Source: Chryseosolibacter histidinae
Lineage (GTDB): Bacteria; Bacteroidota; Bacteroidia; Cytophagales; Cyclobacteriaceae
Direction: 5' to 3'
NCBI RefSeq assembly: GCF_018598225.1
Contig: NZ_JAHESF010000003.1
Location: 268,451-332,450 of the forward strand
Length of the DNA: 64,000 nt
The notes beneath the pieces were generated by a model. That model did not search any database. It worked only from the letters and a program-made list of their open reading frames with translations, and was not told the origin of the DNA. A program made the position numbers and the translations under genes. This document shows, one piece after another, positions 24,811 to 33,351 of this stretch (its first letter is position 1; each line of letters starts with the position of its first letter).

Positions 24811-25506
24811 ATGAAAAGTAAACTTATTGCATTTTTATTCCTGGCGCTTCCGTTGTTCGCTTCGGCACAGAATGAGGTTTTTAAAGGCGAACATTTTATT
24901 GAAGTAACGGGAACCGCACACCTGGAGATCGAGCCCAACGAAATATATACCCTGATCAGGCTGAAAGAATTTGAAGAGAACCGTCAGAAGACCACACTTG
25001 AAAAGCTGGATGCCGATTTTCTGAACGCTTTGAAAAATGCCGGCATCGACCGCAAGCGCCTGGAGCTGGCCGACGCCGGATCGAGCATCGGCAAGTTCGG
25101 CAGAAAAGACAAAGATGCCTTCCGTGAAAAAACTTACCAGATCAAACTTACCAGCGCTGCCGAGCTGGAGAAGTTCCTCGAAAAGCTCGAACCCGTGAAA
25201 GTGGATTTAGTAGACATCACCCGGCTCTATCACTCTGATTATGAGAAGATCAAGCTCGACCTGAAGACCAAAGCGCTGCAGGCCGCAAAAGCAAAAGCTG
25301 AAACCCTGCTGAAGTCCATCGGCGCCGAGATCGGCAAACCGTTAATGGTGCGCGACTGGGAAGTAGACCCCATCCAACCGATGATGGAAATGAAAGCCGC
25401 CAACGTGAGGATGAACTATGCCGGCGATGCTGCAGAAGAAAGCCAGATCGGTTTCAGGAAGATCAAACTTCAGTCGCAGATCACTGCACAATTTGAAATT
25501 AAGTAA
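24811..25506 (+). CDS. SIMPL-domain (DUF541) periplasmic protein
   Basis: The ATG at 24811 is preferred to a TTG nine bases upstream. The product is about 231 residues with a signal peptide (KLIAFLFLALPLFASAQ). The DUF541 pattern appears as IEVTGTAHLEIEPNEIYTLI at the mature N-terminus and KALQAAKAKAETLLKSIGAE in the second half. Family members form periplasmic oligomers of largely unknown function. It is monocistronic with a terminator. Confidence 0.85.
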   Translation: MKSKLIAFLFLALPLFASAQNEVFKGEHFIEVTGTAHLEIEPNEIYTLIRLKEFEENRQKTTLEKLDADFLNALKNAGIDRKRLELADAGSSIGKFGRKDKDAFREKTYQIKLTSAAELEKFLEKLEPVKVDLVDITRLYHSDYEKIKLDLKTKALQAAKAKAETLLKSIGAEIGKPLMVRDWEVDPIQPMMEMKAANVRMNYAGDAAEESQIGFRKIKLQSQITAQFEIK

Positions 25507-25529
25507 GCACTGATCTTTGATTGGTGGAG

Positions 25530-25566
25530 AATCCTCTGGTACGGCTCTGTATCAGAGGATTTTTTG
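25530..25566 (+). terminator. Intrinsic terminator after the SIMPL gene
   Basis: AATCCTCTG and CAGAGGATT form a 9-bp stem with a 14-nt loop, followed by TTTTT. Confidence 0.8.
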
Positions 25567-25572
25567 TTTCGG

Positions 25573-25702
25573 AGAGTCCACGGTCCACAGACCACAGTCC
25601 ACAGCAGGTACAGTGTGAGTCGTGAACGAGTCAAACTGATCGGTAACTGGTCGACTGTACTACCAAATGCCGTGGACCGTCGTCCGTGGACTGTAGACTC
25701 TT
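25573..25702. repeat. Imperfect inverted GTCCACGG/CCGTGGAC word repeats
   Basis: Repeats of GTCCAC, CCACAG and GACCACAG occur at 25575-25606. Inverted CCGTGGACCGT and CCGTGGACTGTAGACTC occur at 25671-25701. The region lies between convergent genes and fits the word-like intergenic repeat class seen elsewhere in the window. Confidence 0.55.
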
Positions 25703-25705
25703 CGC

Positions 25706-28399
25706 CTACTCAGAGCGCAGCGACTTCACCGGATTTGTCAGCGCTGCGGCAATCGCCTGGAAGCTCACGGTGAATAACGCCACCAGCAACGCGGCACCTC
25801 CGGCGAAAACGAAGATCCACCAGGCCAGGTCTATCTTATAGGCAAAACCATCGAGCCATTGTTGCATGAGGAAGCCACCCACCGGGGCCGCGATGATGAA
25901 CGAGATCGCGACAAGCTTCACAAAATCTTTCGACAGCAACGTTACAATATTGCCAACAGTGGCACCCAGCACTTTGCGGATGCCGATCTCTTTGGTGCGC
26001 TGCTCCGCGGCGAATATCACAAGACCTAACAATCCCAGGCACGAGATCAGGATCGCCAGCACGGCAAACACATTGGAGAGCCGGGCCACAACAGCTTCGT
26101 TGCGATACAGTTTTTCATATTCCTGGTCCAGGAACTGGTAGTCGAACGGGTAATTGGGATTAATTGCCTTGTACACCTGCTCCAGGCTGGCCAGGGCTTC
26201 GCGGGTTTTGCCCGGTTCTGTGCGCGCGATGATCACGCCGAAATATTCGTATTCTTTCACATCAACGATCAGCGGTTTGATAGGCTCATGAAGGGAGTGC
26301 GTGTGATAATTTTTCAGCACCCCGATGATGTGTCCTTTTTTATTCCAGGCCGACACCCACTTCCCGATAGGGTCTTTCATGCCCATCTGTTTCACCGCCT
26401 CCTCGTTCACCATGAATGCATCTGCCGAGTCCGTTGACACGTCTCTGGAGAAATCCCGTCCTTCCGCGATCTGCAGGTTCATGATCTTTAGAAAATCGAA
26501 TCCTACCGATACGGGTTTAAAGCCCATGGAGGCGCCTCTCTCCTTGCCTTCCCATTTAATAGCATCGCTGTCATCAATGGTCTCCCGCTGCCCGTCATTA
26601 ACATCCACCACAAATCCCATGGCGTGGGGTGCTTCGCTGCTGCGGTCTACCAGGGCAACGCCGGGCATGTGCGAAGCCTGCTCCTTAAACGCAAGATACT
26701 TGTCATATTTGCTCAGCTCACCTTCCACCCTGATGTAGATGAGGTTCTCACGGTTGTAGCCCAGGTGTGTATGCTGCACATAGCTGGTCTGGCGCGAGAT
26801 CACCACGGTAACGATCAGCAGCACGATGGAGATCACGAACTGAAAAACAGCAAGGCCTTTTCTGAACCACAATGCGCCGTTTGAAAATTTCATCACACCT
26901 TTCAGGATGCGGGCAGGTTTCAGCGAAGAGAGGTACAGCGCCGGATAACTTCCCGCTACAAATCCTGTGAAGAGCATGAGCGCCGCCAGGATGATCCATG
27001 AAGAAAGTGATGTGATAGGAGATACGATCTGCTTACCCGTGAAAGTATTGAAAGCCGGCAACAGCAGATGTACCAGTGCCAGCGACACAATGAGCGCCAG
27101 GAACGAAAGCACGATGGCCTCTCCCAGAAACTGCCCGATGAGGCTGCTTCGCGATGAGCCCACCACTTTACGCACACCCACCTCCTTGGCACGTTTCACC
27201 GAACGCGCCGTGGCGAGGTTCATAAAATTGATGCAGGCAATGATGAGAATGAAGATGGCCACGCCGGTAAAGATGTTCACGTACTCGATGCGGCCACCAT
27301 GTGGTTTGCCATTTACAAAATTCGAAACCAGGTACTGGTCACGGTAAGGCTGAAGTCCCAGCTGGATCTTAACGGGTTCTTTTTTATCAAGCTGCGCCTG
27401 CAGAAACCGGTTCATCTTGGTCTCAACGGTTTGGATATCCGCTGTTTTGGAAAGCTGCACCATGGTGCGCATGCTGCCGGTAGCCCACTCCAGCCGCGTC
27501 ATGTGCGACTCCCAGTTGAGCAGAAAATCGAACTTCAGCGTGCTGTGTGCCGGCACATTTTCGAACACGGCCGTCACCACAAGGTCAAGCCTGTTCTCAT
27601 ACCGCATGCTCTGGCCGATGGCTTTCTCCGGTGTATCAAAGAACATTTCGGCCATCTTGCGCGAGATAGCAATGCTGCTCAGGTCTTTCAGCGCAGTTTT
27701 CGCATTGCCTGCGATCACCGGATAGCTGAACATGGTCAGAAAATCTTCGCTGGCACGCGAGCCCTCCAGCTTGTAAAGCTTGTCTCCCACCTGGAAGGTT
27801 TCGGCGTGGCCCCACGGCAGCTCATACCCTGTAGCATAGAAACTCATGTGCTCGATCTCAGGAACAGCCTGCCTGACGCCGTCGATCAGAATACGTGAAC
27901 GCCCCTCGCGGTTTCGGTATGACGTGCTATAATCTGCGTTCACCTGTCCATCGGCATAAATGGTCTGATACACATTGTAAAGTGTTTCACCATTCGTGTG
28001 GAAATTATCGACGCGTTTCTCATCCTGCACCCAAAGAAAAATAAAGAGGCAGCACGTCATGCCCAGTGCGAGCCCGGTGATGTTGATGGCAGAAAAAGCT
28101 TTGTAACGCGCCAGGTTGCGCATGGCTACGGTGAGGTAGTGCCTGTACATGTTCATATTCATAGGTGAGGATGGTGTAGCGGTTGGTTTTCGTTTGATGG
28201 CAAATGGTTTCATGAACCCCATTACATTGCGGATGTAATCGAGCCGTGCCCTGCGCGCGCCGGCCTTCTGAACCTGGTAGTAGAACTCTTCGTCCAGGTC
28301 GCCCTGCACTTCTTCCAGCAGGTGGGGTGCACAGTAGTAACGCAGCAGCGCGCGGGCCCAACGGGGTGGCCGTACTTTGGGATCATAACTCACAGCCAT
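25706..28399 (-). CDS. MacB/FtsX-type ABC transporter permease with N-terminal prefix domain
   Basis: The product is 897 residues. An N-terminal prefix of about 75 residues (PPRWARALLRYYCAPHLLEE followed by GDLDEEFYY) is the domain found on PadR-linked permeases. The first TM follows (AFSAINITGLALGMTCCLFI), then a MacB_PCD periplasmic domain, an FtsX core (VKRAKEVGVRKVVGSSRSSL), a second periplasmic domain, and a terminal FtsX core (KEIGIRKVLGATVGNIVTLL). No ATPase is encoded nearby. It follows the PadR regulator gene by 12 bp and is presumably repressed by it. The substrate is unknown. Confidence 0.9.
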   Translation of the reverse strand: MAVSYDPKVRPPRWARALLRYYCAPHLLEEVQGDLDEEFYYQVQKAGARRARLDYIRNVMGFMKPFAIKRKPTATPSSPMNMNMYRHYLTVAMRNLARYKAFSAINITGLALGMTCCLFIFLWVQDEKRVDNFHTNGETLYNVYQTIYADGQVNADYSTSYRNREGRSRILIDGVRQAVPEIEHMSFYATGYELPWGHAETFQVGDKLYKLEGSRASEDFLTMFSYPVIAGNAKTALKDLSSIAISRKMAEMFFDTPEKAIGQSMRYENRLDLVVTAVFENVPAHSTLKFDFLLNWESHMTRLEWATGSMRTMVQLSKTADIQTVETKMNRFLQAQLDKKEPVKIQLGLQPYRDQYLVSNFVNGKPHGGRIEYVNIFTGVAIFILIIACINFMNLATARSVKRAKEVGVRKVVGSSRSSLIGQFLGEAIVLSFLALIVSLALVHLLLPAFNTFTGKQIVSPITSLSSWIILAALMLFTGFVAGSYPALYLSSLKPARILKGVMKFSNGALWFRKGLAVFQFVISIVLLIVTVVISRQTSYVQHTHLGYNRENLIYIRVEGELSKYDKYLAFKEQASHMPGVALVDRSSEAPHAMGFVVDVNDGQRETIDDSDAIKWEGKERGASMGFKPVSVGFDFLKIMNLQIAEGRDFSRDVSTDSADAFMVNEEAVKQMGMKDPIGKWVSAWNKKGHIIGVLKNYHTHSLHEPIKPLIVDVKEYEYFGVIIARTEPGKTREALASLEQVYKAINPNYPFDYQFLDQEYEKLYRNEAVVARLSNVFAVLAILISCLGLLGLVIFAAEQRTKEIGIRKVLGATVGNIVTLLSKDFVKLVAISFIIAAPVGGFLMQQWLDGFAYKIDLAWWIFVFAGGAALLVALFTVSFQAIAAALTNPVKSLRSE

Positions 28400-28411
28400 A
28401 TCGACTTCATG

Positions 28412-28732
28412 TTAATTCGCATTTGGTAATAAGCTCCACATGTGGTTGCGCACTGCCTGGATGTCGTTCAGCGTTTGCTGGCCATAAGCCGAAATGCTGA
28501 AAAGACGTTTGCGTCTGCCGCCGCGCTCGGCTGTGGGATCGCCCATCTTCGAGGTCACCATACCTTTGTCTTCCAGGCGTTGCAAGGCCGCATGAACCTG
28601 GTTGAGCCTTGCCGACCGCCCGGTTTGCTGGATGATCTCGTGGGTGATGGCCACGCCATACGCATTCGCGGAAAGCACCGCCACGGTCAGCAGCACCAGC
28701 TCTTCAAATTCGCCCAGGTAAGCCCGTTTCAT
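28412..28732 (-). CDS. PadR-family transcriptional regulator
   Basis: The product is 106 residues. It is a winged helix of the PadR type: LGEFEELVLLTVAVLSANAY, YGVAITHEIIQQTGRSARLN, VHAALQRLEDKGMVTSKMGD and RKRLFSISAYGQQTL. It is encoded 12 bp upstream of the prefix-domain permease. This pairing is very common in Bacteroidota and implies local regulation of the transporter. Confidence 0.92.
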   Translation of the reverse strand: MKRAYLGEFEELVLLTVAVLSANAYGVAITHEIIQQTGRSARLNQVHAALQRLEDKGMVTSKMGDPTAERGGRRKRLFSISAYGQQTLNDIQAVRNHMWSLLPNAN

Positions 28733-29220
28733 AGTTTATAAGAGATATTACTTCCATTTTTGCTGATCAAATTGTTTGCCATATCAAAAACGAAGAAATC
28801 AGGCTGAAAAAGGGCTTTTTATGGAAGTGTACCAATAACAACCGTTCGATATCAGACAATGATGTCCGGAGGAGGAACGAGGTTTAGAAAGGTACGCAAG
28901 GGTGTTCTGGGTGTGGGAACTAAGTTCCCAGGGGAGGGTTTGCTGTCGAACGAAGGGTTAAAAGGCGCACGGAAGAAACTTCCGCGCTAGTGAAGTACGA
29001 GGTACGCGAGGGACGTAAATGCCTTGCGTGGTTGCATTGGGCGCTGAAGTGTGGTTTGGGTCTTTGAACCGTGCTTACGTGGAGTGGGGCCAGGGCATTA
29101 AGAATGTTTTCAGCAGCATTAAGACGGTGAAGGTTTTGTTTGTACACTGCACTTTTTTAAGCCCTGACTTTTACTAACTTTTCAACCCCATTGAAACCTG
29201 CATCTAAATCCCCTGAAGGC
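28733..29220. other. Intergenic region without a gene
   Basis: No frame with convincing protein character is seen. The region contains the TGAAGTACGAGGTACGCGAG word (28991-29010), shared in inverse orientation with 20321-20348. It must hold the divergent promoters of the PadR gene and of the 29221-30009 gene, but none was assigned. Confidence 0.5.
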
Positions 29221-30009
29221 ATGTCGCAACGCGTCATGGATCTGATTATCAGTAACGTGCTGTCTATCCTGATCACGATCGTTTTCGGTTATTACTTTTT
29301 ATACGTGGGCGATAAGGAACGGGAGCCCACTTTTTATGTCGATCCCGTGCGCACGGTCATCATCGATCAGGCCAACGTGGGAGAGGCACCTTTACAATTG
29401 CTCAAACCCAACCACGACACGGTAGACGCCGATGTGGTATCTGCCTATTTTTATTTCTTCAACCAGGGCAAAGAGACCATCAAACGTGAAAACATCTACT
29501 CGCCCCTGAAGATCAAGGTTGACAAAAGCGAGATCCTGTATTTCAAGATGCTGAAAACAGCCCGCGATATTTCGGGCATCAAGGTGACCCGCGATACGCT
29601 CGAAAATTCACTGGACATCGATTTCAGCGCCCTCGAAAAAGACGATGGTTTTGTGGGCCAGGTGATCTTTGAAGGAAACAAAGATGCCCCGCTGATCATA
29701 GAGGGTGGCGTTGACCGTGTGAAATATTTCAGGAACGAGCTCGAGAGCATTCCTCCTATCTATATTCTGATCGCCATCTTTATTTTCCTGGTAGCCGCTT
29801 ACGTTTACCTGCTGCTCAGCAAGCGCAATCCCAAATCGGTGCCCCGGCTGCTGTTCATCTTTTCGGCGATCCCCGTGATCTATCTGCTGCTGATGCTGTA
29901 CAAAACCGAGTGGTTCATAGACCACAAGGTGCCTGAAACGCTTCGCATCGAACAATATGTTCAGCAAAGCAAGAAGCAGGTTTTTGAGCTGTCGTCCTGG
30001 TTCCATTGA
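29221..30009 (+). CDS. Membrane protein of unknown function
   Basis: The ATG at 29221 is preferred; a TTG 30 bases upstream is an alternative. The product is about 262 residues. An N-terminal TM (VLSILITIVFGYYFLYVG) is followed by an extracytoplasmic domain of about 150 residues (FYVDPVRTVIIDQAN, VVSAYFYFFNQGKETI). Two C-terminal TMs follow (IYILIAIFIFLVAAYVYLLL, LLFIFSAIPVIYLLLMLYKT). No known domain is recognised. Confidence 0.6.
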   Translation: MSQRVMDLIISNVLSILITIVFGYYFLYVGDKEREPTFYVDPVRTVIIDQANVGEAPLQLLKPNHDTVDADVVSAYFYFFNQGKETIKRENIYSPLKIKVDKSEILYFKMLKTARDISGIKVTRDTLENSLDIDFSALEKDDGFVGQVIFEGNKDAPLIIEGGVDRVKYFRNELESIPPIYILIAIFIFLVAAYVYLLLSKRNPKSVPRLLFIFSAIPVIYLLLMLYKTEWFIDHKVPETLRIEQYVQQSKKQVFELSSWFH

Positions 30010-30109
30010 TCGCCGAAAAAAAGTCAAAAAATATTTTACCGCTCGTTTTTGTGCTGACATAGGGCTGTCACTGTGTGGTTGTTTCTTCGTATCATCAAAC
30101 ACAGCACCT

Positions 30110-30661
30110 ATGAAACACACAACTGCAAAAACAACGGTAACATTGGGAACCCTTGTCAGGGATTATGTGGTCTACAACGCCTGGGCAAACAAAACCCTGG
30201 TGGAATGGCTGCAATCCAAACCTTCGGCCGTCATGGAGGAGACCGTTCCGTCAAGCTTCCCGACGCTCAAAGCCACCCTGCTGCACATCTGGGATTGCCA
30301 GCGGTTCTGGCTTTCCGTTTTACAGCAAACCCCTCCGCCGGCACCGGTAAACCCGGATAGCTCCCTGGAAGAGCTGATGAATGGTTTCATCGCAGAGTCT
30401 TACCTGTTTGCGGCGTATGTGAACATCCTGGATGAGGATGCCATCGCTGAAGAAGTTGTGTTTACAAGCCCTTATGCAGAGTCGGTCAGCCCGCGGTTCG
30501 AGTTCATTCAACATTGCATGAACCACAGCACGTATCACCGGGGCCAGATGGTGACCATGGGCCGCAACCTGGGTCTCACGGATGCACCGATGACCGATTA
30601 CAATTTTTACCTGATCATGGCCAAACAAAGCATGACAGAACAATTGCAAAAAGCCGCCTGA
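30110..30661 (+). CDS. DinB-family protein
   Basis: The ATG at 30110 fits the family start. The product is 183 residues and a four-helix bundle. Metal-binding histidines are at about H59 (LLHIWDCQRFW) and H139/H143 (CMNHSTYHRGQ), the DinB/YfiT triad. Such proteins are thiol-dependent, metal-binding enzymes of mostly unknown substrate. A wing-helix AlkZ-like gene starts 16 bp downstream, so cotranscription is likely. Confidence 0.88.
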   Translation: MKHTTAKTTVTLGTLVRDYVVYNAWANKTLVEWLQSKPSAVMEETVPSSFPTLKATLLHIWDCQRFWLSVLQQTPPPAPVNPDSSLEELMNGFIAESYLFAAYVNILDEDAIAEEVVFTSPYAESVSPRFEFIQHCMNHSTYHRGQMVTMGRNLGLTDAPMTDYNFYLIMAKQSMTEQLQKAA

Positions 30662-30677
30662 TGTTTAATTTTAAAAC

Positions 30678-31751
30678 ATGACCATGAAAGACATCATCCG
30701 CCATCGCCTGTACCGCCAGCAGCTTGCCAAACCTGAATTTGCCACCGCCGGCGAAGTCGTGTCGTGGCTGGGTGCTGTTCAGGGGCAGGACTATCTTGGC
30801 GCGTTGTGGTCTATTGGCCAGCGGATGAAAAAGGCTGTTGAGGCAGACATCGAACAGGCTATTGCCGACAAGTCGATCATCCGCACATGGCCCATGCGTG
30901 GCACGTTACACTTCGTTGCCCCGAAAGATATCCGGTGGATGCTCAAGTACCTCACACCAAGGGTAATGACCCGTGCCGCCGGAATATACAGGCAGAGCGG
31001 CCTGGAGAATAAAGATTTTACAAAAAGCGCGAAGCTGTTCGAAAAAGCGCTCGAAGGCGGAAAGCAGCTCACCCGCGACGAAATGTACGATGTGCTGGAA
31101 CGGAACAAGATCTCTACGGGGGATACGCGCGGGCTGCACATCCTGGGAAACCTGGCACAGAAAGGTCTCATCTGCTTCGGCGCAAGAAAAGGTAAACAGC
31201 AGACCTTTGCGCTGCTGGAAGAATGGGTGCCACCCGCCAGCGTACCCGATAAAGATGAGGCACTGGCCGAGCTGGCCCTGCGTTACTTTACCAGCCACGG
31301 CCCGGCTACTGTCGCGGATTTCATGTGGTGGGCAGGCCTGACCAAAGCCGATGCTGTTGCCGCCCTTGAGTCGGTAAAACATCAGCTTGCCTGCGAAACC
31401 GTTGAGGGAGAACCATATTGGCTGTCGCCCTCGGCAGCGGCACCCAGGATCAGTGCTTCAACGGCCTACCTGCTACCCACCTATGATGAGTATGGTATCG
31501 CTTACAAGGAAAGAAGCACCATCATCGATCCGCTACATTACAAGAAGATCGGAAATTTTATGACCTCCTCCATTGTGATCAATGGAAGAATAGAAGGCAT
31601 CTGGCGCAGAACTGTTAACAAAAACAAGGTTGTGCTGGAAACAAAGTCTTTTACCTCCTTCAGCCCAAAACAAAACAGCACCATCGCCACCGCTGTGAAA
31701 CGTTACAGCAAATTTATAGGCATGGCGTGCACGGTGCAGCCGCTGAAGTAG
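30678..31751 (+). CDS. AlkZ-like winged-helix DNA glycosylase family protein (HTH_42)
   Basis: The product is 357 residues. The family signature is visible: HRLYRQQLAKP, VVSWLGAVQGQDYLGALWSI, IRTWPMRGTLHFVAPKDIRW and the late TAYLLPTYDEYGIAYKER. The QGQ within AVQGQD matches the QxQ catalytic motif described for AlkZ-type glycosylases. It probably acts on DNA, as a glycosylase for alkylated bases or crosslinks. It follows the DinB gene by 16 bp and converges with the AraC regulator with a 6-bp gap. Confidence 0.8.
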   Translation: MTMKDIIRHRLYRQQLAKPEFATAGEVVSWLGAVQGQDYLGALWSIGQRMKKAVEADIEQAIADKSIIRTWPMRGTLHFVAPKDIRWMLKYLTPRVMTRAAGIYRQSGLENKDFTKSAKLFEKALEGGKQLTRDEMYDVLERNKISTGDTRGLHILGNLAQKGLICFGARKGKQQTFALLEEWVPPASVPDKDEALAELALRYFTSHGPATVADFMWWAGLTKADAVAALESVKHQLACETVEGEPYWLSPSAAAPRISASTAYLLPTYDEYGIAYKERSTIIDPLHYKKIGNFMTSSIVINGRIEGIWRRTVNKNKVVLETKSFTSFSPKQNSTIATAVKRYSKFIGMACTVQPLK

Positions 31752-31757
31752 TGTTGG

Positions 31758-32789
31758 TTATTGTTTATTCTTCTGATAATCGAACGGCGTTGTTCCCGTC
31801 CATCTTTTGAAAGCCCGTGTAAAGGCACTGAGCTCATTGTATCCTAAAATATAAGAGACCTCTTTCAGCGGATGATTTCCCGCGCTCAGGTATTGCAACG
31901 CTATGGTCTTGCGCACCGAGTCGGCAAGCTGCTGAAAGCTTACACCTTCTTCCTGGAGCTTGCGTTGCAGGGTACGGGCACTTGTATTAAAATTGGCCGC
32001 GATCTCTTCGAGGCTGGCAATACCCAGGTATGCATTCGCCGTGAGGTAATTGACAATACGTTCACTCAGCGGTGGCTCCTTCTGAGAGGCCACTGAGCTA
32101 CTATGGGTCATCTCCAGCAGCAGGCGTTGCAGCTCGTGGTTGGCGGTGATGATGGCTTCATCCCAGAACACGTCTTTGAATTCCATACCCCACTCATCCT
32201 GCGAATGTCTCGGCTTGCAACGCAGCACGCGCTCATATTCTTTTACATCCACGGAATCATTCAGCGGGAATCTCACTTTCGCCGGCGCCGTTTTTTCGAA
32301 GATCAATCCATCGAGCTCGTGAATGGTGAAGACCATAAAAAGCTCCATCATCTGCCGGAAGGCGTCGGGATTTGCCACTGATGCCGACTCGTTTGGAATG
32401 AAACGGATGGAGATGATCTTGTTTGCCCGCGTGACATTCATCGAAAAGAGGTCTGTGATAAGATGAATGGACTGGGCTGCCAAAGTCAACGCCTCCCCCA
32501 CTGTTCTGCTGCTTTGAATGATCTGCCCGACAGCACCCAGGGCCGACAGCTGCAACGATTCGCCGAAATGCAGCCCAAAAGCAGCGTCATGCGAAAGGTG
32601 AACGGCGTTGCGCCACAGGTCATTGAGCTGCATCGGTGTTATGGCCGGACCTGACCGCCCTTTCAGCAGCTTAAAATCAAGGCCCGACATGCGGCACAAT
32701 TGATCCGGCGCCAGGTAGCGCTGAACGGCGTAGGCCAGCATGTTCAGCACAAATTGTTTTCTGTATTCCTCCATGCTGTAAAGTAACAT
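31758..32789 (-). CDS. AraC-family transcriptional regulator (arabinose-binding-like N-terminus)
   Basis: The ATG at 32789 is used; the ATG at 32774 (MEEYRKQF) is also plausible. The product is about 343 residues. The N-terminal domain (about 20-200) matches the AraC-binding-like domain of OruR/ArgR-type regulators: LNDLWRNAVHLSHDAAFGLH, then FGESLQLSALGAVGQIIQSS. The C-terminal double HTH includes SLEEIAANFNTSARTLQRKL and LKEVSYILGYNELSAFTRAF. It is divergent from the small membrane protein gene at 32913, which may be its target. Confidence 0.9.
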   Translation of the reverse strand: MLLYSMEEYRKQFVLNMLAYAVQRYLAPDQLCRMSGLDFKLLKGRSGPAITPMQLNDLWRNAVHLSHDAAFGLHFGESLQLSALGAVGQIIQSSRTVGEALTLAAQSIHLITDLFSMNVTRANKIISIRFIPNESASVANPDAFRQMMELFMVFTIHELDGLIFEKTAPAKVRFPLNDSVDVKEYERVLRCKPRHSQDEWGMEFKDVFWDEAIITANHELQRLLLEMTHSSSVASQKEPPLSERIVNYLTANAYLGIASLEEIAANFNTSARTLQRKLQEEGVSFQQLADSVRKTIALQYLSAGNHPLKEVSYILGYNELSAFTRAFKRWTGTTPFDYQKNKQ

Positions 32790-32912
32790 CACCGCTTCCG
32801 GATAAAGTAGTGCCTGTCGTGAATTGGTAAGGCATTGGCGCGGAAAGATAAACGCCGCGCGATACCCCTACCCTACCTTTGAAGCATCATTCAAACACTA
32901 AAAAATAAATAT

Positions 32913-33290
32913 ATGACATCCTTAAAAAACGTGCTTCTGGTCAACGGCGTAAGCTCTGGCGCCACAGGTTTGATCCTCCTTGTCTTCGGACGGTTTGTTG
33001 CTACCCTGTTTGGCAGCTCAGCGCCGGCACCCTTCTGGGCTGTTGGCGTTTTCCTGATCGCCTTTGCGGCCCTCGTGGTTGCTGAAGGTGTTCGGGCTAC
33101 ACAACGTCCGGGTCGCGTGATGCTGATCACCACACTCGATACGTTGTGGGTTGCCGGCAGCCTCATCATTGTGGTGCTGCAGCTCTTCAATCTTTCAATG
33201 ATCGGTTATGTGCTGATCAGCGGTGTAGCACTCTGGGTGGCAACCATGGCGGTGCTGCAGGCGAGAGGTTTAAAAAAGATAACTGTTTAA
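32913..33290 (+). CDS. Small integral membrane protein
   Basis: The product is 125 residues with four predicted helices (GATGLILLVFGRFVATLFG, FWAVGVFLIAFAALVVAEG, TLDTLWVAGSLIIVVLQLF, MIGYVLISGVALWVATMAV). It is a hypothetical membrane protein without a recognised family. It is divergent from the AraC regulator and followed by a strong hairpin. Confidence 0.75.
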   Translation: MTSLKNVLLVNGVSSGATGLILLVFGRFVATLFGSSAPAPFWAVGVFLIAFAALVVAEGVRATQRPGRVMLITTLDTLWVAGSLIIVVLQLFNLSMIGYVLISGVALWVATMAVLQARGLKKITV

Positions 33291-33295
33291 ATGGC

Positions 33296-33322
33296 AGGAC
33301 CCCTACCGTTGGCAGGGGTCCT
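33296..33322 (+). terminator. Hairpin after the small membrane protein
   Basis: AGGACCCCT and AGGGGTCCT form a perfect 9-bp stem with a 9-nt loop. No T-run follows, so terminator activity is uncertain. It lies between convergent genes. Confidence 0.5.
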
Positions 33323-33351
33323 ACACTTTCAAATTGTAAAGAGGCCGCACG

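Noticed and set aside
25573..25702. MITE or transposon remnant
   Set aside because: Inverted words are imperfect, without clear terminal ends or target duplication; it fits the intergenic word-repeat class better.
29957..30109. Longer N-terminus for the DinB protein
   Set aside because: The extension overlaps the preceding gene, has no family similarity, and the ATG at 30110 matches the usual DinB start.
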